DNA of 64,000 bases from Favolaschia claudopus (taxonomy: Eukaryota; Basidiomycota; Agaricomycetes; Agaricales; Mycenaceae). The notes under the pieces are model-generated. The model saw only the letters and a program-made list of their open reading frames with translations, was not told the DNA's origin and did no database searches. The stretch is from NCBI GenBank assembly GCA_037176885.1, contig JAWWNJ010000006.1:744001-808000 (forward strand). Direction: 5' to 3'. Below are positions 20,184 through 33,278 of the stretch, piece after piece. The stretch's first letter is position 1. Every line of letters starts with the position of its first letter. A program made the position numbers and the translations under genes.

Positions 20184-22024
20184 GTCAACAATATCCCTCT
20201 TTCCTTCCCCCCACCATCTCCTCTGACTATTCTAACTCACATCCGCCCACCTCGCCCTCGCCGTCGCCCTCGACGCTATTCTCTTCTCGACGCCGCCGTC
20301 GACGTTGGTGAGTTCAAATTGAACTCGACTCTTCGTTCGGTGCACTGATGATCTTTTCTACCATTGCAGGCTGTTGATCCATTGTCTATCCTAGTCTCTC
20401 GTCTCGGTTGGTCGGATTGGAGGTGGAAGTTGTTGAGTGGCGCTCATGGGTAGTCGGGCATCGTTGTGAGTCTACGCCGTCACCGTCTTCGTTTCTAACC
20501 ACCGCTGACCTATCTCACTGCCGTTCAGTGCTTTTTATGTTCGAAAGGTATGTATGTTACCCTGACTCTATCATCAATGCTCTTTCAATTGACCCACTTT
20601 CATAGTACATACATCTACATGTTCGACATACCTTCAAGTGAGTCGAGCCATCGTTTAATGCTGTCTCATTCAACTCTTGACTGACCTTCGTTTGAACCTA
20701 GTACTATACCTTTTGCCTTTCCTGTCGGCGTTCGATGAGATGTACATTGTGACTGGTTAGGGTAACGGTGAGTAGGTCTCAAATCTTCTCTTCAAACTTT
20801 CATTGACCTTTCAAATAGTCCTTCCTGATGCTTATGAGTCAAGATACAAGTACATTTCGACTGGTTAGGGCAGTGGTAAGTCAGTCAATCTACAACTTCA
20901 TCTTGACTTCAACTCGACGCTGACCGTAATCTTTCATTAGGTATATCTTAGCCGAGTGCTATCAGTGCTATCTGCAAGAGAGGCACGTTTGAGTCAACTG
21001 GTTGGGCAACCAGATAAGTGTATTCTATTCAACTTCAACTCGTCTTCAAGTACTTTGACTCTGCCAATCTCTCATTAGGTATCTCATCGTCGAGTGCTAT
21101 CTGCACATTTTGACTGGTTGGGCTACGACGTAAGTGTACTCTATTCATTGAATTTGAAGCTCTTCAACTAACGGGTTCGAAGCTCAATACTGGATTTCAG
21201 CTCATGAGCGAGTGCTATCTGCAATGAGATGCACATTTTGACTGGTTAGGGCACCACGGTGAGTTCATTCAATTTCCTTGAACTTCATTCTCAAAGCTTA
21301 CCACTGAATCGGATTATGTAGGTTGAACTTGTATGCTCTGCATCGCACCAAGCTGCATTTCGTGAGTGCGGGTTTAATTCCGTTTCTTTCCGTTTCCTTT
21401 GTCTCAATCTGTACATGTCCTTATTTCGACTCGACTCGGTACAAAATTGTATTATCAGCGTATTTACTTGACACGCTAACTCGTTTCTTACAGCTTTCTT
21501 TACCTTTAGCACGCCTCGCTCGCTAAATCTCTCAAGGTGTGCATTTCCCGTTGACTTCGAATTCAATTCAAAACTGACATTTCATTAGTTTTCATTGATG
21601 CGCTCTGCACCGCACCAAGCTGCATCTGGTGAAGTCTAGTCTACTTGCATTTCTTTACTTCAAGGCGAGTATTCTCGTGCGCCGCAGGTAAATGACTTCG
21701 TTTCTTTGGATTTCGCGCCGTTTCGGCTTAACTTTGCAATTTAGGACCATTCGACGTCTTTTGACTCCTGCTCTATGCGACTCGTTGACGATCTTTCCAG
21801 TTTCCGTTCATTCTAGCTCAATAGCGCCCGAGTTCTTGTTAGTAGATGTTTTCCATTGACTTTTAACTTTGCTGATGAATTCACGCAGGAAGTTTTAGAG
21901 CAAAATCAATTTATTGACCATCTACGAGCACGGTACGTCGCGCCCGACATTGATCCTCGAGGCGTTCGGCTGACTTGATAATTTGCAGAGCAGAAACGGC
22001 TCCGTGAGAACGAGTCCGCCGCCG
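20184..22024 (+). ncRNA. Putative spliced plus-strand RNA, copy 2
   Basis: Same intron series as copy 1, shifted by 9424. Confidence 0.45.
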
Positions 22025-22695
22025 TCGAGCTCCGCCTCGGCGCGAGGGTTGTCGACGATGGCTTTGTGAAGGCGGGGGTCGAGATGGTCGAGGCGATAGG
22101 CGGGCGGCGTTTCGAAAGATGGGAGGGAGACGGTGCGGCGGAGTGTCGGTAGTTGGCGGTGGCGACGAGGCGGGAGCGGCTGCGGGTTTCGGGGGATGGG
22201 AGAGAGACGGTGCGCTGAGCGTTGGCGACGACTCGGAGGCGGGAGACGACGAAGGAAAGTAGATAGATAGACGTACCGTATGTCCCTCAGCTCTCCGTTT
22301 GTCCCCCAGGTGCGTTTCCTTTCTCTTTCTCTCTATTCCTCCGCTGACAATAAGATAGAATAAACTAAGATTGAAGTAGTTAGTATGGGTAGAGGCTCAA
22401 GTAAGAACAGCACACACCTCGAAGGTAAGCAGGTCCGCGAGGCACGACGCGACGCGGCGGCGGCGGCGGCGGTGTGTGAGATGGTGTTAGAGCGGGGCCA
22501 GAACGCGAAGGCGGCGAAGTTGGAGACGAGCGGAACGCGGAGTCGATGGCCTTAAAACAAAGGTGGAGTCGAGAGCGGCTTGACGCGCTAACGAGGACAG
22601 ACTTGAGTGAGAAAAGAAAATTAGTCCAAGTGAAATAAGTGAGTAAGAAGAGCGTACGCAGCGGAGACGGGGATCGACCCCATCCATCGCAACGA

Positions 22696-22840
22696 ATTTG
22701 GATTGGAGTGGGATACGTGGGCTGCACAAGTACCGTACATTTTGGTTCCGTGCGTCTACTGAAACAATTTCAATGGAAAGTACTTACAACCTGTAGTAGC
22801 ACCTGAACGCAACAGGTTCCTGGATGCGGGACTCGGAAAA
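22696..22840 (+). pseudogene. Methyltransferase gene 3' fragment, copy 2
   Basis: Matches 13272-13416. Confidence 0.85.
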
Positions 22841-22842
22841 TA

Positions 22843-23292
22843 AGGTAGACCCAGTCCACCCTCGACGAACATCACGTGTTATTTCCATCTACAGCGAACC
22901 TCCTTATATCGAGACTATTAGGAGGAAACAGCCAAATTCCTCCGACCAGATTGTTCTAATTGTATTCAAGTATCTAGAGATAAAATATCAGAGCTCTATT
23001 ACCTCTGTGCAAGAAGGAGTTCCGGAAACAAGTTTTGTGATGGGAAAACAGTTGAGGCAGTCGTGGGAGCAAATTTTGAGACAGCCGCCAGTGATTCGAT
23101 AACTCTGGCCCAGAAACTCATGGTATCGTCACAATGTCAGAGAGAAAAATGAAGCTTAGACTGAAATAAAGGATTTGGTCGAGGGGATTTGTTCAATTCA
23201 AACTACAATGTACTTTACAGATGCATTTTGTCGAAAACCGCTGAATAAGGAAATTTCACGTGATGTTCGTCGAGGGTGGACTGGGTCTACCT
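22843..23292. mobile_element. MITE B, copy 2
   Basis: Matches 13419-13868, including the TA flanks. It was multiplied by the tandem duplication, not by a new transposition. Confidence 0.85.
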
Positions 23293-23854
23293 TATGATTT
23301 CAGCTTTCTGCTCGGATATCACCGAACGTTTACCACGAGTGCATCGTGTTGATAATCTTTCTCACCTTCCGTCATAACCACTGCACCACCCTGAACACCG
23401 TTCTTGAACAAGATTTGGAATGACGACGAGAAGGCCTCGAGCTTGTGGTTGATCTGTCACCTTCAGTCACTCGCTAAAATCTACCGCTCCCTCAATCTAG
23501 GGCAAAGTTTCTCGACATCAAATGTTCACAGTCGCTACCAATGCCAGACTACCAACTAATCAAGTTCTTAGAACAGGGCCAGAATTGGAAACCTTCTGCC
23601 GAGCTCAGCTTAAGACCCTCAAAATGTTCTCGGTCGGAGCTCCTCCGCATAAACGAAAGAAAATGGAAATGCGATGCCTCTGCTTAACCCATCTCCACTG
23701 ATCTCCAACATATACCCCATATTCGATTTTCCAGAAGTCGGTCAGTTAGACTATAGTCATATTGTAAATCCTGAATTCGATCTGCCTTACAAAGGTATTT
23801 ATGGCTGGCGTCCCCAAGACTTGAGGCCCGTTCTCGCTTCATCACACTCCCTCA

Positions 23855-25041
23855 ATGTCGAGCTCGCTCGATTCGACGTACGGCGCCTGGCTCATCTCTC
23901 TCGTACTGGAAATATTTCTTTATGGCATGGGCGTTCTTCAATGCTGGAACTATTTCGCTGCTCAGCCCACCGATATTGTGCCCGTGAAAGTTACGGTGAG
24001 TAGCTATTCCTTCTCCTCGTATTTGTGATCTGAGTGTGTCTGCAAGGTTCTCGTCGTTTTGTGAGGCCATTGAATTCTTCCTCCAATATAATGACCCATC
24101 TTTTTTTTCAGGTTTCTGGAGACTGTTCAAGTCGTTTTCTTCTTCCACTCGTCCTACCTTCGCTTTGTCAAGGGTTTCGGAACAGTTCAAACGAATTTGA
24201 TCTGGCATGTTTTCCTCCCTGTTCAATTGTACCATTTGGAGCTCACGATGACCATGGAATCAAAGGGATGATTCGGTACGGTACATTGTTCTCAACTTTG
24301 CCCTGGAAATGACTTTCTTCGATCAAGCTACAACTTTTGGCTGCAGTGAGTATCAACCTATATTCGATCAGATAAGGCCGGCCCTGAAATCTCATTAACA
24401 GTATCTTTCTGCTTTCATTGTGCAAATGTGCGATCGACAGCCTGAGCTGTATCATGTCGCTGAGCTGATCACCTCTCCACAGCTATTTCGCGAGTCGCAT
24501 TCATCGACGTAGGTCGTGCTTACATTCAGACATCCGTGACGGCCCGGGTTCAGAACTTTCTTTAGTGACCAAGGGGCGCAACAACTTCAGCCTTTCCGCG
24601 TTCGGGATATACATCATTGTAAGTACGTTTGCCTACTGCTCCCCAGCGAATCTAATCCTTCTCTTCCCGCAGCTTCTGCTTGCCGTGGTCGAAATTGGTA
24701 CGGATGTTGCTTGTTACCCGACAATGTTTTCTTCTTAGTGCCCGTCGGTTGCAGTCGCAGGCATTTACCAAACTATCTGGTCGTACGTCTTGATTTCTTC
24801 AGCTATTTCTTCGATCTGACCTTCTGGCAGATATCAGCTTCGCAGTTACTTGAACCTCGGCACAACTAAGGTATTTCCGCTGACCTCTCGATCCCCTGAC
24901 TGGCGTCTTCTGAAATCGGTGTTTCAGGCCATCACAACCCTTCAAGCTGCGGCATCCTTGGCCTGCGACATGCTGATCACACAGACGCTTGGTTCCCAAA
25001 AAGGAAATTCGCAAACACTCTGCACGGCCTGCTCACGCTAA
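23855..25041 (+). pseudogene. DUF6534 membrane protein, truncated hybrid copy 3 (Q left, P right)
   Basis: Matches copy 2 at +9424: Q-type start and first exons, P-type right half, truncated at X. Confidence 0.75.
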
Positions 25042-25677
25042 GGCATGCGTCGCCAAGGCGTACTGCGTCGCCCATTTTGTCTAGCTTTATAGCTGAGGGC
25101 TCGCGCACGGACCTCTTGTTTGTTTGGGGATTGACTGCCGGGGGGAGAAAATTTGGATTTTGGAGGTGCGTGAACGCGTTTTCCCGTGATTTGACGCGTC
25201 GTTTGGGCAGGGGAGGAGGGGGACGTGTTGGGGGAGTTTGGAGAAGTCGAGGGACGCGTCGAGACGCGTTAATTACGCGTTATTTGGGTAAAATAGTCAA
25301 TATATTCATTTCTACGGAATACAAGTCCGAGTGAGATTTTTATCAAGTCGGATTGAGGCGATTGTCAGCGTCATGGCGATATTTGAGAGTTGGAGTCGGT
25401 CTCGGGAAGAAAAACGTCGTCTGAGCGGAGTTTGGAGGTACCAAGTCCGAAATACGTCGTCTTGGCAAAATCTTCAAGGCATTTGAGATTTCAAAGTCTT
25501 CAGTTGCAGGACTCGCTGTTTTCGGACTTGGAGTCGAAATTCAGGGCATTGTCGAGGGTAAGAGGGCCGGAATTTGAAGGCAACTCGGTCGCGGGAAGCA
25601 AATACGTCGTCTCGGCGCAATTTTCGCATATACAAGGCCTCCAATCAGTCAGTGGGATCGAAACAGATGGTTAGGAG

Positions 25678-28600
25678 CTCACCTTTCCAGTTCAGCGGGA
25701 GTTCGGCCTCGAATCTTGAATGCCGAGTCAAATTCTTGCTCGCGGGACGAAGATATATACAATAATCGATGTAGAAGGACATGCACGGCGCTCGCGGGAG
25801 TGCGAAAAATCGAATTTCGAAAAAGCTGACTCCCCAGTGCGGCAGGAATGCGAGATCATTGGATAAACTGTAAGGCAGAGATCAGTATTATTGAACACAT
25901 GTAATAGAACCCTCGGTCGCGGGAAATCGAGACATAGAGTCATCGCAAAATGCAAAGCAAAGTTGAAATGAAGTCACCAAGATATCTTACCGAGCATCAG
26001 AGGCGCTCGCGGGAACGCGATCCGTATAGTAATCGATGTTGAACCCAGCATTCAGGTCGCTCGCGGGAACGCAATCTGTATAGTCTTCGATGTTGAGGGT
26101 CTTCGTAGGGCAGCAACGTAACATGCGGTAGCTTTGTTACAATTAGAAAGTAGATTGAGATAATGGAAGAGTGTTGGACGCACCAAAACACTTTGTTTCA
26201 CTAACCCAACTCGGAGGGTTGGCCCTCGAACGCGGCCGATGTGCGAGACACAACTGGTTTGATGTAAGTTAGCGCCGCTGCGCGGCACCGTCGACGACGA
26301 CGAGAACATTGTTAGTTGAACGGCGGTGGAGCCGATGCAGCGAAGTCGAGGGATGTGGGTTAGCCTGCCGGCAGCCAAAATCCGGATGAAAAAGCTCTAA
26401 AATAGCGTCAAACTTAGGATAAAATGAACACAGAATGAAAGTACTCGAACATACCTCGAGTATACTCTGGCGCCGCTGCGCGGCGCGTCAACAGCGCCCG
26501 AAGACTCGTGGGAGAGCGGGAGAACCGCTGGATTGAGGTCGAGGAGGCGGGGTTAGCCTGCCGGCGGCAAAAACTCGCCGCCAAAGGTCTGCAAAGTTTG
26601 TCGAATTAATGCAACAAAGTGAACTAAAAATGGAGCGTACCTGGTACATACTTAAGAAGAGCGGGCGCCGCTTCGCGGCGCGCTCGCGGTGAGGGGTGGT
26701 TTGCAATGACAGATCCGTCGATTTGAACTCGGCGGCGTCGGCTTGCCTGCCGGCGGCGAAATCAACTTCAAAAACTACTCAGCAAGTCTTCAATAGAGGT
26801 AAAGAAACAATCACATACCTCCAAGACCTCTGAGATATCATGTTAGCGCCGCTGCGCGGCGCCGAAAACGACCCCGAACTTGCTCAGCGCAGCGAAAGCC
26901 TTGTGTTGAAGTGATAGAGGCGTGGTTTGCCTGCCGGCGGCCAAAACGCGTTCAAAACCTGCTCAAAAAGACCGTCAGAATATACAGTCAGAGGATGAAA
27001 GTCGAGTGGCTCACATATGAAAAGTTGTTGAAAATCAACGCCGCTTCGCGGCGCGCGCGTTTGGTATTCAAAAGCTCGAATCAGCGGGTCGTGAACGATG
27101 TTGAAGTCGGATCCGAGGGCGAGAGAGCCTGCCGTCGGGCGAAAGGAGCTCGAAAGTCCACCGAAAAGGTCATCAGAACAAGAGAAAAGTTTAGGAGAGT
27201 GGCACATACCTTATGAACACAAAGAGACGAGCACCGCGAACGGCGCTCGCGATCAAAAAGCGCAAATCCGTTGGTTTGAGGTTGGAGTGGCGCGACTGGC
27301 CTGCGGCGGCAAAAACGAAGCCGAAAAACAGCTAACGAAGGCGTTAGAACAACAGAGAAAGATGAATCAGAGACGAGCTGAACATACCTGAAAGATTTGG
27401 AGGAGTGGGCGCCGCGGCGCGTGGACGGCACGAGAGCTGGTGAGCGGTGGCGTGCCAGCGAATTAAGTTGGTGGAGCGTGGGGCTCGAATGGAATCGAAG
27501 TAGTCTGAAAAGATCGTCAGCGGTGAGTTGGATGTTGAAGGAGAACGAAAGCTCACCTGTGAGTATTTGGCGTTGAGTTCAACTCGAGAACTCGACGACG
27601 TGGGGGTTGAAGAGAGGAGCTTGGATATGTCGAGGAAGCGCTGGATGGGGCGGTTGGGCGCTGAAGAAGGGAGAAGTAGGGAGGAAGTTAAGGAGGTGGA
27701 GAGCGAGGTGGTGGTGGTTGAAGTATGGAAAGAGCTGCCGTGATTTGGTTGAGTTGCCGTGCAATCAAATCAAACAGTCAACAAAATAGATGCACATACC
27801 CGTGTCATAGCCCTGAGCAACGCGTCTTCCGCCGATTTATTAATAGTTCCGCTGTATCTGCGTTGCATCAGCGTCGCTATTTCGGAAGGCTGGATTAGGA
27901 CGGTCGCGTACATGTCGAAATCGAGTCATTCGACGAATCAGCCAAATCCTGAATTAGATTGTGGTGAGCCTAGACAGTTGAGACGGGAAAGCGCTAACGA
28001 GAAAGCGCTAACGGCGCGTCAAAGAGAACGCAGGTTTTGACGCTCATAGCGTCTCGCGTCGGAAGGAACGAGAGATTCCCAATCCAAATGAAAATCAACG
28101 AGAATGGCATATTTATGCCAAAGAGACGAAAATGAAGAACAAGAAAGCTCACCTGAACATGAACGGCCCCGCTTTATCCTACAATCTAAGTAGGAAGCGA
28201 CAGAGGGGACAATCGTATTGTAAATTCGCATGCTCGCGTCGTAAAGCAACGAAAAATTCTGATTTCAGACGAAAATCATCAATCAGGATGGGATATTTAT
28301 CCCAAAGAAACGAAAATCAAGGGCAAGAGAGCTCACCTTAATCAAGAGGCCCAACTCTATTCCATAGTCTAGGTAGGAAGCGACAGGAGGGACGTTCGAT
28401 TTGTGAAACTCGTTATTTTTGCAATTTTGACGGCCTGAAGTCGGGGTCGCCGGGAACCGCGCAGTCGGCGCCGCACGAGTCGGATGACGTTTCCAGGAGT
28501 TTGTAGATCCAACGTGTAGACTTAACGAGAGCGGGATCCCACAGCCAAAGATAGTTTCTGCTAAGCGAACTGAACGCGCCGCCGAAGTTGAACTTGATAT

Positions 28601-29194
28601 CAATCCGAGCCAGCCAATTTCGCTTAACAGCCCTTCACGAAACGCCGAATGCCGAAGAGTTGAATGCCGCAAGGTCAAAGGGATGAGCCGTCGACGCACC
28701 GGGAAGATAAAAGATAAAAAAAGTTGTCGGAGATGGCGGTTGAGAGCAAGCCGGGCGCAAATGGAACCAAATAGTTTTTGACAGTTCAACGCCGGCGTCC
28801 GGAATAGGAAGGCGACCACTCTTGTCTTCTACTCTCATCATCGTTTTTGGGTTTGCTTGGTTTCTTGGGCTGTGACAACTCAGTTGAGTACTCTCTACTT
28901 TTATGACCTGACTCGAACGCTAATACGCTCGAAATAGCCGCTCAGGGCTGCAGAAACGGCGGAAACGGCAAATGCAGCAATTGCGTGAAAACGCGGTTCA
29001 GAAGGTCAGGGTCCGGGCTGTGTTGGCGGAAGTCACCCAAAATAGACTCCATGGATACGCCGAGGATTTGGAAATGCTGTTAGAGCGAAAAGAGCGGCGG
29101 AGAATGGGCAGGGAATTCTGGTGCGATTTCCTATTTCTCGCTTGTTTAGCGGTATCGCTGTGACTCATGCTATATTTAACTGCTCAGACTTACC
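25678..29194 (-). ncRNA. Putative spliced minus-strand RNA, copy 3
   Basis: Same series as copy 1 shifted by 18848; hairpins at 26272-27420. Confidence 0.4.
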
Positions 29195-29582
29195 TGAACT
29201 TATCTCTACTGTTGCTGAGGCCTTATACTAGCTCACCACCGCACCCACAACTTCGTATCTGCAATTCAACCACTTTCCAACATCGCAGTTTTCAACGCGG
29301 AGAGTCAGGGTTTCGGCGGGGATAACTTTTGGAATTTGATGAGAACTGTCAGATACGCATGGAAACCGGTGCGCAGCCTCGTATCCCCCATCTCCGCCGA
29401 CATACGAATATTTCAGGCATTCCAACCATCTCGACAACCCTACCGATTCCTCGCCGCGTGTGCGAGATTCTATTTCGGAACCTCTACGCGAGTTCCGCGG
29501 AACCATTTTGAGTTAGATTGAGGGCATGGAAACGGAGATCTGGTGGTTGAAATCGGGGGAGCCGTGGAAAGCCGTCTGAGGG

Positions 29583-29589
29583 TATATAA
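29583..29589 (+). promoter_or_regulatory. TATA box, X copy 3
   Basis: TATATAA in the same context as at 10735. Confidence 0.6.
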
Positions 29590-29607
29590 GCCGTGCGTGT
29601 TTGGAAT

Positions 29608-31448
29608 GTCAACAATATCCCTCTTTCCTTCCCCCCACCATCTCCTCTGACTATTCTAACTCACATCCGCCCACCTCGCCCTCGCCGTCGCCCTCGACGC
29701 TATTCTCTTCTCGACGCCGCCGTCGACGTTGGTGAGTTCAAATTGAACTCGACTCTTCGTTCGGTGCACTGATGATCTTTTCTACCATTGCAGGCTGTTG
29801 ATCCATTGTCTATCCTAGTCTCTCGTCTCGGTTGGTCGGATTGGAGGTGGAAGTTGTTGAGTGGCGCTCATGGGTAGTCGGGCATCGTTGTGAGTCTACG
29901 CCGTCACCGTCTTCGTTTCTAACCACCGCTGACCTATCTCACTGCCGTTCAGTGCTTTTTATGTTCGAAAGGTATGTATGTTACCCTGACTCTATCATCA
30001 ATGCTCTTTCAATTGACCCACTTTCATAGTACATACATCTACATGTTCGACATACCTTCAAGTGAGTCGAGCCATCGTTTAATGCTGTCTCATTCAACTC
30101 TTGACTGACCTTCGTTTGAACCTAGTACTATACCTTTTGCCTTTCCTGTCGGCGTTCGATGAGATGTACATTGTGACTGGTTAGGGTAACGGTGAGTAGG
30201 TCTCAAATCTTCTCTTCAAACTTTCATTGACCTTTCAAATAGTCCTTCCTGATGCTTATGAGTCAAGATACAAGTACATTTCGACTGGTTAGGGCAGTGG
30301 TAAGTCAGTCAATCTACAACTTCATCTTGACTTCAACTCGACGCTGACCGTAATCTTTCATTAGGTATATCTTAGCCGAGTGCTATCAGTGCTATCTGCA
30401 AGAGAGGCACGTTTGAGTCAACTGGTTGGGCAACCAGATAAGTGTATTCTATTCAACTTCAACTCGTCTTCAAGTACTTTGACTCTGCCAATCTCTCATT
30501 AGGTATCTCATCGTCGAGTGCTATCTGCACATTTTGACTGGTTGGGCTACGACGTAAGTGTACTCTATTCATTGAATTTGAAGCTCTTCAACTAACGGGT
30601 TCGAAGCTCAATACTGGATTTCAGCTCATGAGCGAGTGCTATCTGCAATGAGATGCACATTTTGACTGGTTAGGGCACCACGGTGAGTTCATTCAATTTC
30701 CTTGAACTTCATTCTCAAAGCTTACCACTGAATCGGATTATGTAGGTTGAACTTGTATGCTCTGCATCGCACCAAGCTGCATTTCGTGAGTGCGGGTTTA
30801 ATTCCGTTTCTTTCCGTTTCCTTTGTCTCAATCTGTACATGTCCTTATTTCGACTCGACTCGGTACAAAATTGTATTATCAGCGTATTTACTTGACACGC
30901 TAACTCGTTTCTTACAGCTTTCTTTACCTTTAGCACGCCTCGCTCGCTAAATCTCTCAAGGTGTGCATTTCCCGTTGACTTCGAATTCAATTCAAAACTG
31001 ACATTTCATTAGTTTTCATTGATGCGCTCTGCACCGCACCAAGCTGCATCTGGTGAAGTCTAGTCTACTTGCATTTCTTTACTTCAAGGCGAGTATTCTC
31101 GTGCGCCGCAGGTAAATGACTTCGTTTCTTTGGATTTCGCGCCGTTTCGGCTTAACTTTGCAATTTAGGACCATTCGACGTCTTTTGACTCCTGCTCTAT
31201 GCGACTCGTTGACGATCTTTCCAGTTTCCGTTCATTCTAGCTCAATAGCGCCCGAGTTCTTGTTAGTAGATGTTTTCCATTGACTTTTAACTTTGCTGAT
31301 GAATTCACGCAGGAAGTTTTAGAGCAAAATCAATTTATTGACCATCTACGAGCACGGTACGTCGCGCCCGACATTGATCCTCGAGGCGTTCGGCTGACTT
31401 GATAATTTGCAGAGCAGAAACGGCTCCGTGAGAACGAGTCCGCCGCCG
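29608..31448 (+). ncRNA. Putative spliced plus-strand RNA, copy 3
   Basis: Same intron series as copy 1, shifted by 18848. Confidence 0.45.
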
Positions 31449-32119
31449 TCGAGCTCCGCCTCGGCGCGAGGGTTGTCGACGATGGCTTTGTGAAGGCGGG
31501 GGTCGAGATGGTCGAGGCGATAGGCGGGCGGCGTTTCGAAAGATGGGAGGGAGACGGTGCGGCGGAGTGTCGGTAGTTGGCGGTGGCGACGAGGCGGGAG
31601 CGGCTGCGGGTTTCGGGGGATGGGAGAGAGACGGTGCGCTGAGCGTTGGCGACGACTCGGAGGCGGGAGACGACGAAGGAAAGTAGATAGATAGACGTAC
31701 CGTATGTCCCTCAGCTCTCCGTTTGTCCCCCAGGTGCGTTTCCTTTCTCTTTCTCTCTATTCCTCCGCTGACAATAAGATAGAATAAACTAAGATTGAAG
31801 TAGTTAGTATGGGTAGAGGCTCAAGTAAGAACAGCACACACCTCGAAGGTAAGCAGGTCCGCGAGGCACGACGCGACGCGGCGGCGGCGGCGGCGGTGTG
31901 TGAGATGGTGTTAGAGCGGGGCCAGAACGCGAAGGCGGCGAAGTTGGAGACGAGCGGAACGCGGAGTCGATGGCCTTAAAACAAAGGTGGAGTCGAGAGC
32001 GGCTTGACGCGCTAACGAGGACAGACTTGAGTGAGAAAAGAAAATTAGTCCAAGTGAAATAAGTGAGTAAGAAGAGCGTACGCAGCGGAGACGGGGATCG
32101 ACCCCATCCATCGCAACGA

Positions 32120-32264
32120 ATTTGGATTGGAGTGGGATACGTGGGCTGCACAAGTACCGTACATTTTGGTTCCGTGCGTCTACTGAAACAATTTCAATGG
32201 AAAGTACTTACAACCTGTAGTAGCACCTGAACGCAACAGGTTCCTGGATGCGGGACTCGGAAAA
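32120..32264 (+). pseudogene. Methyltransferase gene 3' fragment, copy 3
   Basis: Matches 13272-13416. Confidence 0.85.
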
Positions 32265-32266
32265 TA

Positions 32267-32716
32267 AGGTAGACCCAGTCCACCCTCGACGAACATCACG
32301 TGTTATTTCCATCTACAGCGAACCTCCTTATATCGAGACTATTAGGAGGAAACAGCCAAATTCCTCCGACCAGATTGTTCTAATTGTATTCAAGTATCTA
32401 GAGATAAAATATCAGAGCTCTATTACCTCTGTGCAAGAAGGAGTTCCGGAAACAAGTTTTGTGATGGGAAAACAGTTGAGGCAGTCGTGGGAGCAAATTT
32501 TGAGACAGCCGCCAGTGATTCGATAACTCTGGCCCAGAAACTCATGGTATCGTCACAATGTCAGAGAGAAAAATGAAGCTTAGACTGAAATAAAGGATTT
32601 GGTCGAGGGGATTTGTTCAATTCAAACTACAATGTACTTTACAGATGCATTTTGTCGAAAACCGCTGAATAAGGAAATTTCACGTGATGTTCGTCGAGGG
32701 TGGACTGGGTCTACCT
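32267..32716. mobile_element. MITE B, copy 3
   Basis: Matches 13419-13868, including the TA flanks. Confidence 0.85.
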
Positions 32717-33278
32717 TATGATTTCAGCTTTCTGCTCGGATATCACCGAACGTTTACCACGAGTGCATCGTGTTGATAATCTTTCTCACCTTCCGTCATA
32801 ACCACTGCACCACCCTGAACACCGTTCTTGAACAAGATTTGGAATGACGACGAGAAGGCCTCGAGCTTGTGGTTGATCTGTCACCTTCAGTCACTCGCTA
32901 AAATCTACCGCTCCCTCAATCTAGGGCAAAGTTTCTCGACATCAAATGTTCACAGTCGCTACCAATGCCAGACTACCAACTAATCAAGTTCTTAGAACAG
33001 GGCCAGAATTGGAAACCTTCTGCCGAGCTCAGCTTAAGACCCTCAAAATGTTCTCGGTCGGAGCTCCTCCGCATAAACGAAAGAAAATGGAAATGCGATG
33101 CCTCTGCTTAACCCATCTCCACTGATCTCCAACATATACCCCATATTCGATTTTCCAGAAGTCGGTCAGTTAGACTATAGTCATATTGTAAATCCTGAAT
33201 TCGATCTGCCTTACAAAGGTATTTATGGCTGGCGTCCCCAAGACTTGAGGCCCGTTCTCGCTTCATCACACTCCCTCA

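Larger units (their letters stand above)
15558..22695. other. Segment X, copy 2
   Basis: Matches copy 1 at +9424 wherever compared; contents as described there. Confidence 0.7.
24982..32119. other. Segment X, copy 3
   Basis: Matches copy 1 at +18848 wherever compared. Confidence 0.7.
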